From Mycolicibacterium tokaiense (GTDB taxonomy: Bacteria; Actinomycetota; Actinomycetes; Mycobacteriales; Mycobacteriaceae), in the NCBI RefSeq assembly GCF_010725885.1, contig NZ_AP022600.1, positions 1,922,001 through 1,986,000 on the forward strand: a DNA stretch of 64,000 nucleotides. The letters run 5' to 3'. The notes below the pieces were generated by a model, which was not told the origin of the DNA, did not search any database, and saw only the letters and a list, made by a program, of their open reading frames with translations. Below, one piece after another: positions 53,712-63,725 of the stretch. Position 1 is the first letter of the stretch, and each line of letters begins with the position of its first letter. A program made the position numbers and the translations under genes.

Positions 53712-55630
53712 CAGTCATCGACGACGCCCCGGTGAGTGTCGAAGCCCATCGCGTGCCCACTGCCCGCTGGGAGCGGCCCGCACTGGTGGTGCTGCTGGCC
53801 GGTACCGCGGTGCTGTACCTGTGGGCGCTGGGTTCGCTGGGTTGGGCCAATGACTTCTACGCCGCCGCAGCACAAGCCGGGTCGCAGAACTGGAAGGCGT
53901 TGCTGTTCGGGTCGCTGGACCCGGGCAATGTCATCACCGTGGACAAGCCACCTGCCTCCCTGTGGGTGATGGGCCTGGCCGGTCAGGTATTTGGATTCAG
54001 CTCCTGGAGCATGCTGGTGCCGCAGGGCCTGATGGGGGTGGCGTCGGTGGCGCTGCTCTACGCGGCGGTGAAGCGGACGTCGGGACCGGCTGCCGGCCTG
54101 TTGGCCGGGCTGGTGTTGACGCTGACCCCCGTGGCGGCGTTGATGTTCCGGTACAACAACCCGGACGCGCTCCTGGTTCTCTTGTTGGTCGTCGCGGCCT
54201 ACTGCATCGTGCGTGCGCTGGACGGCAGGGCGGTGCTCTGGACGTCTCTGGCCGGGGTGGCGCTGGGCTTCGCCTTCCTGACCAAACTGTTGCAGGCGTT
54301 CCTGATCGTGCCGGTGCTGGCGCTGGTGGTGCTGGTGGCGGTGCCGGTCAGTGTCCGTAGACGGCTGGTTGCCCTGGCATGCGGGCTCATTGCGATGGTG
54401 GTCTCGGCAGGCTGGTACATCGCGCTGGTGGCGTTGTGGCCGGCCGATTCCCGGCCCTATATCGGTGGTTCCACGAACAACAGCCTGCTGGAGTTGGCGC
54501 TGGGCTACAACGGCCTGGGCCGGGTGTTCGGCGGTGACGGCAATCCCACTCGCGGAGCCGAGAACGGCTCGGCCGTGGGCGGCCCTCCGGGTGGTGGCAT
54601 GAACATCATGTTCGGGGGCGATCCGGGCATCACCCGCATGTTCGGTCAGTCCATGGGCACGGAGATCTCCTGGTTGTTGCCGGCGGCACTGATCGGTCTG
54701 GTGGCCGGGCTGTGGTTCACCCGCCGCGCAGCGCGGACCGACCGCACGCGCGCAGCGCTGCTGTTGTGGGGTGGCTGGACCGTGGTGACGGGGCTGATCT
54801 TCAGCTACATGAAGGGGATCATGCATCCCTATTACACCATTGCGCTGGCACCCGGCGTCGCCGCGGTCGTGGCGATCGGCGTGGTCGAGCTGTGGCGTGG
54901 GCGTGCCCACCTGCCGGCGCGAATCCCGTTGGCACTCATGCTCGCCGCGACGGGTGTGTGGAGTTTCGTGTTGTTGAACCGGACCCCGGACTGGCTGCCC
55001 TGGCTGCGGTGGGTGGTGCTGGTCGGGGCCATCGTGGCGGCCGCGGTGCTCGCCGTCGGTGGACACCAGCTAGGCCGCTACACCGCGGCGTTGGCGCTGG
55101 CGGGCGTGCTGTTCGGGCTGGGCGCCACCGGTGCCTACACGGTGCAGACCGTGGTGGGTGGTACCAGCGGCGGCGGGATTCCGCTGTCCGGGCCCGCGCG
55201 CGATGTCGGGCTCTTCGGTCCCGGTGGTCCGGGAGGCTCGGGTGGTCCGGGCGGCCCAGGAGGCCCAGGAGGCCCAGGAGGCCCCGGTGGTTCGTCGGAG
55301 GAGGTGGAGAACCTGTTGCGCGACAGCGGCGAGCACTGGGCTGCAGCCGCTGTCAGCTCGATGGCGTCAGGGCGCCTGCAGTTGGAGACCGGGCGCCCGG
55401 TGATGGCGATCGGCGGGTTCAGCGGCGGGGATCCCGCACCCACGCTGGCGCAGTTCCAGCAGTATGTGGCCGACGGTCAGATCGGCTACTTCCTGGTGAG
55501 TGACCGAGGCCCCGGTGGTCGCGGCGGCGGCGATACCGACAGCTCTGCCGCGCAGATCACGCAGTGGGTGAAGGACAACTTCACCGCGCAGACCATCGAC
55601 GGCACAACGGTTTACGATCTGCACCCTTGA
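53708..55630 (+). CDS. YkcB/GT39-type membrane glycosyltransferase (second copy)
   Basis: 640-residue paralogue of the gene at 50662. Shared landmarks: NDFYAAAAQAGSQNWKALLF, VDKPPASLWVMGLAGQVFG, PYIGGSTNNSLLELALGYNG, and a soluble C-terminal domain with MAIGGFSGGDPAPTLAQFQQ. It differs by Gly/Pro-rich insertions (GGPPGGG near 295 and a long GPGG run before the C-terminal domain). GTG 53708 in GTGA overlap with the GT2-GtrA gene. The two copies may act on different acceptors. Confidence 0.88.
   Translation: MTVIDDAPVSVEAHRVPTARWERPALVVLLAGTAVLYLWALGSLGWANDFYAAAAQAGSQNWKALLFGSLDPGNVITVDKPPASLWVMGLAGQVFGFSSWSMLVPQGLMGVASVALLYAAVKRTSGPAAGLLAGLVLTLTPVAALMFRYNNPDALLVLLLVVAAYCIVRALDGRAVLWTSLAGVALGFAFLTKLLQAFLIVPVLALVVLVAVPVSVRRRLVALACGLIAMVVSAGWYIALVALWPADSRPYIGGSTNNSLLELALGYNGLGRVFGGDGNPTRGAENGSAVGGPPGGGMNIMFGGDPGITRMFGQSMGTEISWLLPAALIGLVAGLWFTRRAARTDRTRAALLLWGGWTVVTGLIFSYMKGIMHPYYTIALAPGVAAVVAIGVVELWRGRAHLPARIPLALMLAATGVWSFVLLNRTPDWLPWLRWVVLVGAIVAAAVLAVGGHQLGRYTAALALAGVLFGLGATGAYTVQTVVGGTSGGGIPLSGPARDVGLFGPGGPGGSGGPGGPGGPGGPGGPGGSSEEVENLLRDSGEHWAAAAVSSMASGRLQLETGRPVMAIGGFSGGDPAPTLAQFQQYVADGQIGYFLVSDRGPGGRGGGDTDSSAAQITQWVKDNFTAQTIDGTTVYDLHP
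55253..55279 (+). repeat. 9-bp tandem repeat
   Basis: GGCCCAGGA in three perfect tandem copies within a longer Gly/Pro-coding stretch (about 55215-55290) of the second YkcB gene. Confidence 0.8.
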
Positions 55631-55636
55631 CCACGC

Positions 55637-57265
55637 TCAGAACGGTGGCGGCCGGGTGGCTTCGGCCGCGCGGCCGTCATTGAGTTTGCGCTCGGCGTTG
55701 ATGCGGTAGATGCGTTGCTTGGCTCGGTTGCGTTTTCGGTATGTGGGGATGTGGTTGATCTTGCCGGGCGGGGTGGGTGTCGGCGGCGGGGTGTTGATGG
55801 GAGCTGAGGTGGTGTTGATGGTGGGGAAGTACAGGCGGCTGGCGGGCTTGCTGGTGTAGGTCTGTCCGGTGGGGGTGGTGATGGTGATGGTGCCGTCAGG
55901 GGCTTGGCTGTCGGTCCACCCGGTCCAGAAGGTTTTGCCGAAATGGTGCAGTTTGCAGTACATCTTGCCGCCGGAGGCATGGGTTTTGCCGGCCGGCCAG
56001 GGGGTGGTGTGGTCCCATTCGCAGAACTGGGCGGGGCGGTCGCAGTTCGGGAACCGGCACGTCAGGTCGCGGGCGGTGGTCCACTCCTGCAGGGCTGTTG
56101 ACGGTCGGTAGCGGCTTTCGGGATCCGTCCCCGGTGCGGTGAGGTGGCGGACTGGTGCGCCTCGGGCGATGAGCGCGGCGATCAGCGGCGCCGGCATCGC
56201 GCCGAAGCCCACCAGGATGCCCGGCGGCGGATTGGGCACGCAGGGTGCTGGTGTGGTCGTCTGGTCGACCTCGGGCTGGTCCTCGGTCTCGGGCTCATTT
56301 TCTGCTGCGGGTCGGCATTCGGCAGCCGGGCCGTCGTGGGAGGCCTGGTTCTCGCGGGCGGGTTCGCGAGTGCCGTCGAGGTGCACGCGGGTGCCGTCGG
56401 GGTAGACCAGGGTGATGTCACTGCGCGGCTGGCCGGGGTCGGGCGGCAGCGGGGCATCGCCGTCCATCAACGGATCGGGCTGCGCCGCCAAAGTCTCGGC
56501 TTCGGTGTAGATGTGCACCACCACCTGCGAGGCCCGGCCATCATCGTCGGCGGCGGCGGGGCAGTCCGGGTTCCCGCACTGGCAGGCCAGGTGGAAGGAC
56601 CCGGCTCCCAGCGCCCCGTGGGCATCAGCGCGGCGCTGATTCAGGGTCCGGGGGTCGTCTGTGCAGACCCCTTTGGCCATCGCGGTGATCCGCTGCCAAT
56701 ACAGAGCGGCATCGGCACCGGTGAGGCGCAGCAGGACCTCGGTGACCCCGTCTTTGGTTTCCAGGATCTCCACACCGCGGTCGCGGACCCGCACCCGGAC
56801 CTGGCGCACCGCGGCGGGGTCGTACCGGTTGACCCAGATGTCGATGGCGTTATCGAGTTTCTTGACCGATAGGGCACCCCAGGTGGTGGCGGCCTCGGCG
56901 AGGTGGGTTTCGACGACGGCGAGTACGTCGGGGTCGATGATGTTGGTGGTGCGGTGCACGATGCGTCGGGCGATGTATTCCGAGATCTGCCCGCCCAACA
57001 ACAACTCAGCGACCTTCGGCAACCGAGTCGCCAACGCCAACCCGATTTCCATGTCGTTGGAGGCGCGGCCGTGGCTGGTGTCGCTGGCCAACGAGATCTC
57101 GGCGGCGGCGGATTTCCAGGCGGCTTCGGTGTCCTCGACGGTGTCGTAGTCGTCGGTGTAGGTGCGGCTGGTCTTCTCCGCGATGAACAACAACCGGTGC
57201 GCGGCGACGGTGGCGGCCAGGGCGGTGTAGGTGGTGATCGCATCGTCGAGTTGCACGTCGGTCAT
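55637..57265 (-). CDS. 13E12-family protein (DUF222 + HNH), 5' end displaced by an insertion sequence
   Basis: 542 residues remain from the ATG at 57265. DUF222 domain about 1-300 with CQCGNPDCPA; HNH module C403/C408 (CRFPNC), H419 in EWDHT, C437 and H440/H441 in YCKLHHFG. The ATG is only 2 bp from the left end of an IS256 element and lies in the duplicated target site. The original protein began 13 codons earlier, at 58805, with MFAGLPDCAARSQ, resembling the intact paralogue's MFEELPDPATC. No -10 box is visible before the surviving ATG, so expression now depends on the element or is lost. Confidence 0.88.
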   Translation of the reverse strand: MTDVQLDDAITTYTALAATVAAHRLLFIAEKTSRTYTDDYDTVEDTEAAWKSAAAEISLASDTSHGRASNDMEIGLALATRLPKVAELLLGGQISEYIARRIVHRTTNIIDPDVLAVVETHLAEAATTWGALSVKKLDNAIDIWVNRYDPAAVRQVRVRVRDRGVEILETKDGVTEVLLRLTGADAALYWQRITAMAKGVCTDDPRTLNQRRADAHGALGAGSFHLACQCGNPDCPAAADDDGRASQVVVHIYTEAETLAAQPDPLMDGDAPLPPDPGQPRSDITLVYPDGTRVHLDGTREPARENQASHDGPAAECRPAAENEPETEDQPEVDQTTTPAPCVPNPPPGILVGFGAMPAPLIAALIARGAPVRHLTAPGTDPESRYRPSTALQEWTTARDLTCRFPNCDRPAQFCEWDHTTPWPAGKTHASGGKMYCKLHHFGKTFWTGWTDSQAPDGTITITTPTGQTYTSKPASRLYFPTINTTSAPINTPPPTPTPPGKINHIPTYRKRNRAKQRIYRINAERKLNDGRAAEATRPPPF

Positions 57266-57266
57266 C
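57259..57266. repeat. Target-site duplication, left copy
   Basis: CGGTCATC, identical to 58760-58767; contains the start-codon complement of the 13E12 gene. Confidence 0.9.
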
Positions 57267-57297
57267 GGGCGTGTCAGATGGTTTGTGTAGGAGCTGC
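57267..57297 (+). repeat. IS left terminal inverted repeat
   Basis: Shares TGTCA, TTTGTGTA and GAGC blocks with the right end read in reverse complement. Confidence 0.85.
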
Positions 57298-57316
57298 ATG
57301 AGCCAGATGGAGCACG

Positions 57317-58711
57317 ATGATGTCCATGGTTGTTCGGCAGGACAGTCAGGCCGGTGACGGCGATAACGGCGAGGAAGTAGACCGGCTGGAGTCAGGCCGG
57401 CAGGCGTTCGAGGCGTTGAAGGCCTCGGGCGGTTTCGACGACGTGCTGGCCAAGATCGACGCGGGTGAGCTGCAGTTGACTGGCGAAGGTGGCTTTCTGC
57501 AGGAGATGGTCAAGGCGGTCCTGGAGCGCGGCCTGCAGACGGAGCTGACCGGCCATCTCGGCTACGACAAGGGCGATCCCGCTGGGCGGGTACTTCCCAA
57601 CGCCCGCAACGGTTTCAGCGCCAAGACAGTCTCTAGCGAGGTCGGCGACGTCACCCTGGCCATTCCACGTGACCGTGACGGCAGCTTCATTCCGATGCTG
57701 GTTCCGAAGGGCTCGCGGCGCATCGGTGGACTGGATTCGATGATCATCAGCCTCTATGCCGGCGGGATGACCGTCCGCGACATCGAGCATCACCTGGCCA
57801 CCACGATCGGCACCGAGATCTCGCGGGAGACGATCAGCAAGATCACCGACGCGGTGCTCGAAGAGGTCCTGGAGTGGCAGCGCAGGCCGCTGGATCCGAT
57901 GTATCCGATCGTCTATCTGGACGCTCTGGTGATCAAGATCCGCGACGGTCATCAGGTCCGAAACAAGTCCGCTCACATCGCTGTCGGAGTCGATATGGAC
58001 GGGATCCGCCACGTGCTGGGGATTTGGGTCCAGCCCACCGAGGGAGCGAAATTCTGGGCTGGAGTGTGCGCTGAGCTGGCCAATCGTGGCGTTAAGGACG
58101 TGCTCATCGCCTGTGTGGATGGGCTAACCGGCTTCGGCGACGCGATTGCCGCGACGTGGCCGCAGACCATCGTGCAAACATGCACGGTGCATCTCCTTCG
58201 GTCATCGATGCGTTTTGTTGCCTACGGCGATCGCAAACAGGTGGCCTCTGCGTTGCGCCTCATTTACACCGCACCCACCATCGATGCCGCGGAAATCGCT
58301 CTGCACGAGTTCGCCGCGTCCGCTTGGGGGAAGAAGTACCCGACTACGGTTCGAGCCTGGGAGGCAGCCTGGGACCGCTTCATTCCGTTTCTGTCGTTCC
58401 CGCCGGCCGTCCGCAAAATTATCTACACCACCAACGCCATCGAGTCGCTGAACTATCAACTCCGCAAAATCATCAAGAATCGTGGTCATTTCCCGAATGA
58501 TCAAGCGGCAGTGAAGCTTTTGTGGCTTGCGATCTGCGATATCGAAGACAAACGCTCCCGAGAACGCGTTCGTCACCGCGACCGAACGACGCCCCAGCGG
58601 TACAAGCAAAGTAACCGTCTCGTCGAAGGCGCCATCGTCACTGGGTGGAAGCACGCACTAGGCGCCCTGGTCCTGGCCTACCCAGACCGACTAGAGCCAT
58701 ACATTTACTAA
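57317..58711 (+). CDS. IS256-family (mutator-type) transposase
   Basis: 464 residues. N-terminal GGFLQEMVKAVLERGLQTELTGHLGY, the DDE catalytic core with Asp in YLDALVIKIRDG, Asp in IACVDGLTGFGDAI and Glu in TTNAIESLNYQLRK, plus the C/H-type segment QTCTVHLLRSSM. No frameshift or early stop. ATG 57317 (another ATG one codon later). Codon use and GC are lower than in the neighbours, consistent with transfer. Confidence 0.95.
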   Translation: MMSMVVRQDSQAGDGDNGEEVDRLESGRQAFEALKASGGFDDVLAKIDAGELQLTGEGGFLQEMVKAVLERGLQTELTGHLGYDKGDPAGRVLPNARNGFSAKTVSSEVGDVTLAIPRDRDGSFIPMLVPKGSRRIGGLDSMIISLYAGGMTVRDIEHHLATTIGTEISRETISKITDAVLEEVLEWQRRPLDPMYPIVYLDALVIKIRDGHQVRNKSAHIAVGVDMDGIRHVLGIWVQPTEGAKFWAGVCAELANRGVKDVLIACVDGLTGFGDAIAATWPQTIVQTCTVHLLRSSMRFVAYGDRKQVASALRLIYTAPTIDAAEIALHEFAASAWGKKYPTTVRAWEAAWDRFIPFLSFPPAVRKIIYTTNAIESLNYQLRKIIKNRGHFPNDQAAVKLLWLAICDIEDKRSRERVRHRDRTTPQRYKQSNRLVEGAIVTGWKHALGALVLAYPDRLEPYIY

Positions 58712-58728
58712 CCAGCGTACTAACCAAC

Positions 58729-58759
58729 GCGGCTCATACACAAAAGTCTTGACAAGCTC
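58729..58759 (-). repeat. IS right terminal inverted repeat
   Basis: Reverse complement begins GAGCTTGTCAAGACTTTTGT and pairs with the left end at 57267-57297. Confidence 0.85.
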
Positions 58760-58767
58760 CGGTCATC
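58760..58767. repeat. Target-site duplication, right copy
   Basis: CGGTCATC, identical to 57259-57266. Confidence 0.9.
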
Positions 58768-58805
58768 TGCGACCGCGCTGCGCAATCGGGCAACCCTGCG
58801 AACAT
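58764..58805 (-). pseudogene. Severed 5' end of the IS-disrupted 13E12 gene
   Basis: Reads MFAGLPDCAARSQM in the frame that, without the IS and one target copy, continues into the gene at 57265. Its ATG at 58805 is 6 nt after TATCGT, the leaderless layout seen at the paralogue. Translation now enters the IS end and stops within a few codons. Confidence 0.8.
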
Positions 58806-58811
58806 GACCCC

Positions 58812-58817
58812 ACGATA
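58812..58817 (-). promoter_or_regulatory. -10 box of the disrupted 13E12 gene
   Basis: TATCGT, then 6 nt, then the original ATG at 58805; cut off from its gene by the IS. Confidence 0.5.
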
Positions 58818-58879
58818 TAGACCGGGTCCGACAAAAACTGGCCGCCGAAAACAGCAGTGACAGATGAGTTTTACCGAAT

Positions 58880-58940
58880 CTCGAGTGTGGACTTGACCCC
58901 CACCGAACCCCCCAAAGTGGGTCTCAACTCCACACTCGAG
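58880..58940. repeat. Imperfect 24-bp inverted repeat
   Basis: Arms 58880-58903 and 58917-58940 match at 21 of 24 positions; they begin CTCGAGTGTGGA and surround a 13-nt loop. It lies upstream of the disrupted 13E12 promoter. Could be a structured extragenic element or operator. Confidence 0.6.
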
Positions 58941-58978
58941 AAGCCGGCACCCCCAGTGGCAGAGCAGGATTCACCCGT

Positions 58979-59041
58979 GCCGAGCGTGCGCACACTGCAC
59001 ACAAACCACGGCGCGCCCCCGTACAAACACGCACGCTCGGC
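58979..59041 (-). terminator. Hairpin after the dialkylglycine decarboxylase gene
   Basis: Perfect 12-bp arms GCCGAGCGTGCG and CGCACGCTCGGC with a 39-nt loop, starting 3 bp after the stop codon. No U-tract; may act as a mycobacterial terminator. Confidence 0.4.
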
Positions 59042-59043
59042 GC

Positions 59044-60369
<1,326 letters not shown>

Positions 60370-60370
60370 C

Positions 60371-60376
60371 TACTGT
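60371..60376 (+). promoter_or_regulatory. Candidate -10 box of the alkylsulfatase gene
   Basis: TACTGT placed 7 nt before an in-frame GTG at 60384; if used, the ATG at 60378 would not be transcribed. Confidence 0.35.
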
Positions 60377-60377
60377 G

Positions 60378-62255
60378 ATGGCCGTGAAGCCGCCGACTGC
60401 CCCCATCGAGAATGCGCACACCGCGCACCTGGCCACTCTGCCGTTCGAGGACACCACCGATTTCGACGACGCAGACCGCGGTTTCATCGCCGCGATGCAG
60501 CCCTGTGTGGTCACTGCGGCCGACGGGCGGGTGGTCTGGGACAACGACGCGTACAACTTCCTGGCGGGCGAGGCGCCGACGACCGTGCACCCCAGTTTGT
60601 GGCGGCAGTCCCAGCTGGCGGCCAAGCAGGGCCTCTATGAGGTGGTCGAGGGCATCTACCAGGTGCGCGGTCTGGACCTGTCGAACATCACCTTCATCGA
60701 GGGTGACACCGGCATCATCGTGATCGACCCGCTGATCAGCACGGAGACCGCCGCCGCGGCGTTGGCGCTCTACCGCGCCCATCGCGGAGAGCGTCCCGTC
60801 ACGGCCGTCATCTACACCCACAGCCACGTGGACCACTTCGGCGGTGTACTCGGGGTGACCACCCAGGCCGACGTCGACGCGGGCACGGTCGCGGTGATCG
60901 CACCGGAGGGCTTCCTGGCCCACGCCGTTCAGGAGAACGTCTACGCCGGCACCGCGATGGCCCGCCGCGCCGGCTACATGTACGGCGCCGCTCTCGAGAA
61001 GGGGCCGCTCGGGCAGGTGGGCTGCGGTCTGGGCCAGACGACCTCCGGCGGCGAGGTGGCGGTGATCGTCCCGACGTTGGACATCGCCACCACCGGTGAG
61101 ACGCATGTGATCGACGGCGTGGAGATCGAGTTCCAGATGGCCCCGGGCACCGAGGCGCCCGCCGAGATGCACTTCTACTTTCCGGGTTTCCGCGCGCTGT
61201 GTATGGCCGAGAACGCCACCCACAACCTGCACAACCTGCTGACACTGCGCGGCGCGCTGGTACGGGACCCCCACGGCTGGTCGGGTTATCTGACCGAGGC
61301 CATCGACAGCTTCGGCGACCGCACCGACGTGGTGTTCGCCTCGCACCACTGGCCCACCTGGGGTGCGGACCGCATCGTGGAATACCTTGGGCTGCAACGC
61401 GATCTGTACGCCTATTTGCACGATCAGACGCTGCGGCAGCTGAACCAGGGGTACACGGGCATCGAGATCGCCGAGAACTTCTTGCTGCCGCCCGCGTTGG
61501 AGAAAGCCTGGCACACCCATGGCTACTACGGCTCGGTCAGCCACAACGTCAAAGCGGTGTACCAGCGCTACATGGGGTGGTTCGATGGCAATCCCGCCCG
61601 GCTGTGGGCGCACCCGCCCGAGGCGCTGGGTCCACGCTACGTCGCGGCCATCGGTGGCCCGGACCGGGTGGTGGAAGTGGCGCAGCAGGCTTTCGACGAC
61701 GGTGACTTCCGCTGGGCGGCAACCCTGTTGGATCACGTGATCTTCACCGATGAGAATCACGACGGCGCCCGCCGGCTCTACGCCGACACTCTGGACCAGC
61801 TGGCCTACGGTGCCGAATGTGCCACCTGGCGCAACTTCTTCCTGGCCGGCGCCACCGAACTGCGGGTGGGTAATTTCGGCACCCCGGGGGAGACCTCCTC
61901 GCCGACCCTGCTGGAGCAGCTGAGCCCGGAGCAGATCTTCGATGCCCTGGCCATCAGCGTCAACGGCCCGCGGGCCTGGGAACTCGAGCTGGCGGTGGAC
62001 ATCTCATTCACTGATCTGGGGTCCAATTACCGGCTGACACTGAGCAACGGGGTGCTCGTCTACCGCAAGACCGCGGCCGACCCAGCTACCGCGGGGGCAA
62101 CGTTGACCTTGGCCGCGAAGGTGCGCATCCTGGCACTGGCGGCCGGCGATTTCACCTCGCCGGGCTTGGACGTGGGCGGTGATCCGGCGGTGCTGCAGCA
62201 GTTGGTCAGTGTGCTGGACAAGCCGGACCCGTCGTTCAACATCGTCACGCCCTGA
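60378..62255 (+). CDS. Alkyl/aryl-sulfatase, metallo-beta-lactamase fold (SdsA1-type)
   Basis: 625 residues. Two-zinc catalytic motif T147-H-S-H-V-D-H153, with further ligands in EMHFYFPGFRALCMAENATHNLHN; helical dimerisation domain (GWFDGNPARLW) and a C-terminal SCP2-like hydrophobic domain, the layout of SDS hydrolases. No signal peptide, so probably cytosolic. Releases sulfate from alkyl sulfates, giving alcohols as carbon source. ATG 60378, or leaderless GTG 60384. Divergent from dgdA. Confidence 0.93.
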   Translation: MAVKPPTAPIENAHTAHLATLPFEDTTDFDDADRGFIAAMQPCVVTAADGRVVWDNDAYNFLAGEAPTTVHPSLWRQSQLAAKQGLYEVVEGIYQVRGLDLSNITFIEGDTGIIVIDPLISTETAAAALALYRAHRGERPVTAVIYTHSHVDHFGGVLGVTTQADVDAGTVAVIAPEGFLAHAVQENVYAGTAMARRAGYMYGAALEKGPLGQVGCGLGQTTSGGEVAVIVPTLDIATTGETHVIDGVEIEFQMAPGTEAPAEMHFYFPGFRALCMAENATHNLHNLLTLRGALVRDPHGWSGYLTEAIDSFGDRTDVVFASHHWPTWGADRIVEYLGLQRDLYAYLHDQTLRQLNQGYTGIEIAENFLLPPALEKAWHTHGYYGSVSHNVKAVYQRYMGWFDGNPARLWAHPPEALGPRYVAAIGGPDRVVEVAQQAFDDGDFRWAATLLDHVIFTDENHDGARRLYADTLDQLAYGAECATWRNFFLAGATELRVGNFGTPGETSSPTLLEQLSPEQIFDALAISVNGPRAWELELAVDISFTDLGSNYRLTLSNGVLVYRKTAADPATAGATLTLAAKVRILALAAGDFTSPGLDVGGDPAVLQQLVSVLDKPDPSFNIVTP

Positions 62256-62276
62256 GAGTTGCCCAGGGCAAGCCCA

Positions 62277-62282
62277 TAGGGT
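62277..62282 (+). promoter_or_regulatory. -10 box, leaderless histidine phosphatase start
   Basis: TAGGGT, then 7 nt, then the ATG at 62290. Confidence 0.5.
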
Positions 62283-62289
62283 TGCCTGC

Positions 62290-62895
62290 ATGCAATTGCT
62301 TCTGATCCGGCATGCACTGCCGCACCGCACCGAGCAGGGACAGGGCTCCGACCCGGATCTGGCGGCGGAGGGGATGGAGCAGGCCCAGCGTCTCCCCGAG
62401 GCGTTGCAGCGGTACCCGCTGGCCAGGCTCGTCAGCAGCCCACAGCGCCGCGCCGTGCAGACGGCGCAGCCGTTGGCCGCGGCCCGTGACCTGCCCGTCG
62501 ACATCGACGACAGGCTGGCCGAGTACGACCGCGACATGGCTGCCTACGTGCCGGTGGAGCTGCTGCGGTCCGAGCGTCCCGAGGACTGGGCCAGGATGGC
62601 CGACGGTCACCTGCCCGGCGGCGTGGACGAGGACGCTTTCCGCGCCCGGATCGGGGCCGCGGTCGCCGACATCGTGGCCGAGGCCGAGCACGAGGACACC
62701 GTGGCGGTGTTCAGTCACGGCGGCGTGATCAACGTCCTGCTGCACGAGATCCTGGGCACGCGACGGCTGCTGTCCTTCCCTATCGACTATGTGTCGGTGA
62801 CCCGGCTGCTCTACTCACGCACCGGTTCGGCAACCGTCGTGGCGGTCAACGGCACCGACCACGTCTGGGATCTGTTGCCTCGCAATCGGCGCTGA
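62290..62895 (+). CDS. Histidine phosphatase family protein
   Basis: 201-residue phosphoglycerate-mutase-like phosphatase. Catalytic R7-H8 in LLIRHALPHR, second Arg in SSPQRRAVQTA, and second His in VFSHGGVINVLL. Substrate not readable. ATG 62290 follows a -10 box by 7 nt. Confidence 0.88.
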   Translation: MQLLLIRHALPHRTEQGQGSDPDLAAEGMEQAQRLPEALQRYPLARLVSSPQRRAVQTAQPLAAARDLPVDIDDRLAEYDRDMAAYVPVELLRSERPEDWARMADGHLPGGVDEDAFRARIGAAVADIVAEAEHEDTVAVFSHGGVINVLLHEILGTRRLLSFPIDYVSVTRLLYSRTGSATVVAVNGTDHVWDLLPRNRR

Positions 62896-62909
62896 GCAGC
62901 CGGACAAGG

Positions 62910-62915
62910 TAGCTT
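62910..62915 (+). promoter_or_regulatory. -10 box, leaderless transglutaminase start
   Basis: TAGCTT, then 6 nt, then the ATG at 62922. Confidence 0.5.
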
Positions 62916-62921
62916 TGCCGG

Positions 62922-63725
62922 ATGAAACGTGACGTCGCTGCCGAACTGGACGTGGCGATCACCGCGCCCACCACCCTCGAGTTCCAGATCGCGGTGGCTC
63001 CACAACCCGGGGCGCAGGTCACCGAGGAGCTGTCGTTCACGCTGGACGGCACAGAGATCCGGGCGCAGGAGATCACCGGCGAGCACGGCAACCGGATCCA
63101 CAAGTTCGACGCGGGCACCGGCCTGCTGCAGGCGCGCTACTCGGCCAGCGTCGTCGGCCGCGCGGAACCGGCACCGGTGACCGACATCGACCTGTCCACC
63201 TACCTACGGCCCAGCCGCTACGCCGAGGCCGACAAGTTCTTCGGTTTCGCCGCCACTGAGTTCGGCAAGTACGCCGACTCGGTCACGATTCTGGAGAAGG
63301 TGTCCTCGTGGGTGGGCACCCGGCTGTCCTATGTACCGGGTTCCAGCGACCCGATCGACGGCGCCGCCGACACGCTCCTGGCCGGTGCTGGGGTGTGCCG
63401 GGACTACGCGCACCTGACGATCGCGCTGCTACGGGCGGTCAACATCCCGGCCCGGCTGGTCGCGGTGTATGCACCGGGCTGCGAGCCGATGGACTTCCAC
63501 GCCGTCGCCGAGGCGTTTGTCGACGGTCACTGGCGGGTAGTAGACGCCACATGCCTCGCTCCGCGTCAGGCCATGGTGCGGATCGCGACAGGTCGCGACG
63601 CCGCCGATACCGCGTTCCTGGACAACCACAAGGGATCGATCACCCTCAACAACGCCACCGTCACCGCGGTGGTGGACGGGGACCTTCCGAAGGATTCGGT
63701 GGATCAGTTGGTGTCGATCACCTAG
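62922..63725 (+). CDS. Transglutaminase-like cysteine protease/amidase family protein
   Basis: 267 residues. N-terminal beta domain (about 1-95), then a transglutaminase core with the triad C159 in GAGVCRDYAHL, H193 in DFHAVAEAF and D208 in WRVVDAT. No signal peptide, so cytosolic; reaction unknown. Its stop overlaps that of the convergent LapA gene in CTAG. Confidence 0.87.
   Translation: MKRDVAAELDVAITAPTTLEFQIAVAPQPGAQVTEELSFTLDGTEIRAQEITGEHGNRIHKFDAGTGLLQARYSASVVGRAEPAPVTDIDLSTYLRPSRYAEADKFFGFAATEFGKYADSVTILEKVSSWVGTRLSYVPGSSDPIDGAADTLLAGAGVCRDYAHLTIALLRAVNIPARLVAVYAPGCEPMDFHAVAEAFVDGHWRVVDATCLAPRQAMVRIATGRDAADTAFLDNHKGSITLNNATVTAVVDGDLPKDSVDQLVSIT

Larger units (their letters stand above)
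57267..58759. mobile_element. IS256-family insertion sequence, complete
   Basis: 1,493 bp with imperfect terminal inverted repeats (22 of 31 positions match), one intact transposase gene and a perfect 8-bp target duplication on both sides. Inserted into the 5' end of a 13E12-family gene. Intact ends, frame and duplication imply a recent, probably still mobile copy. Confidence 0.93.
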
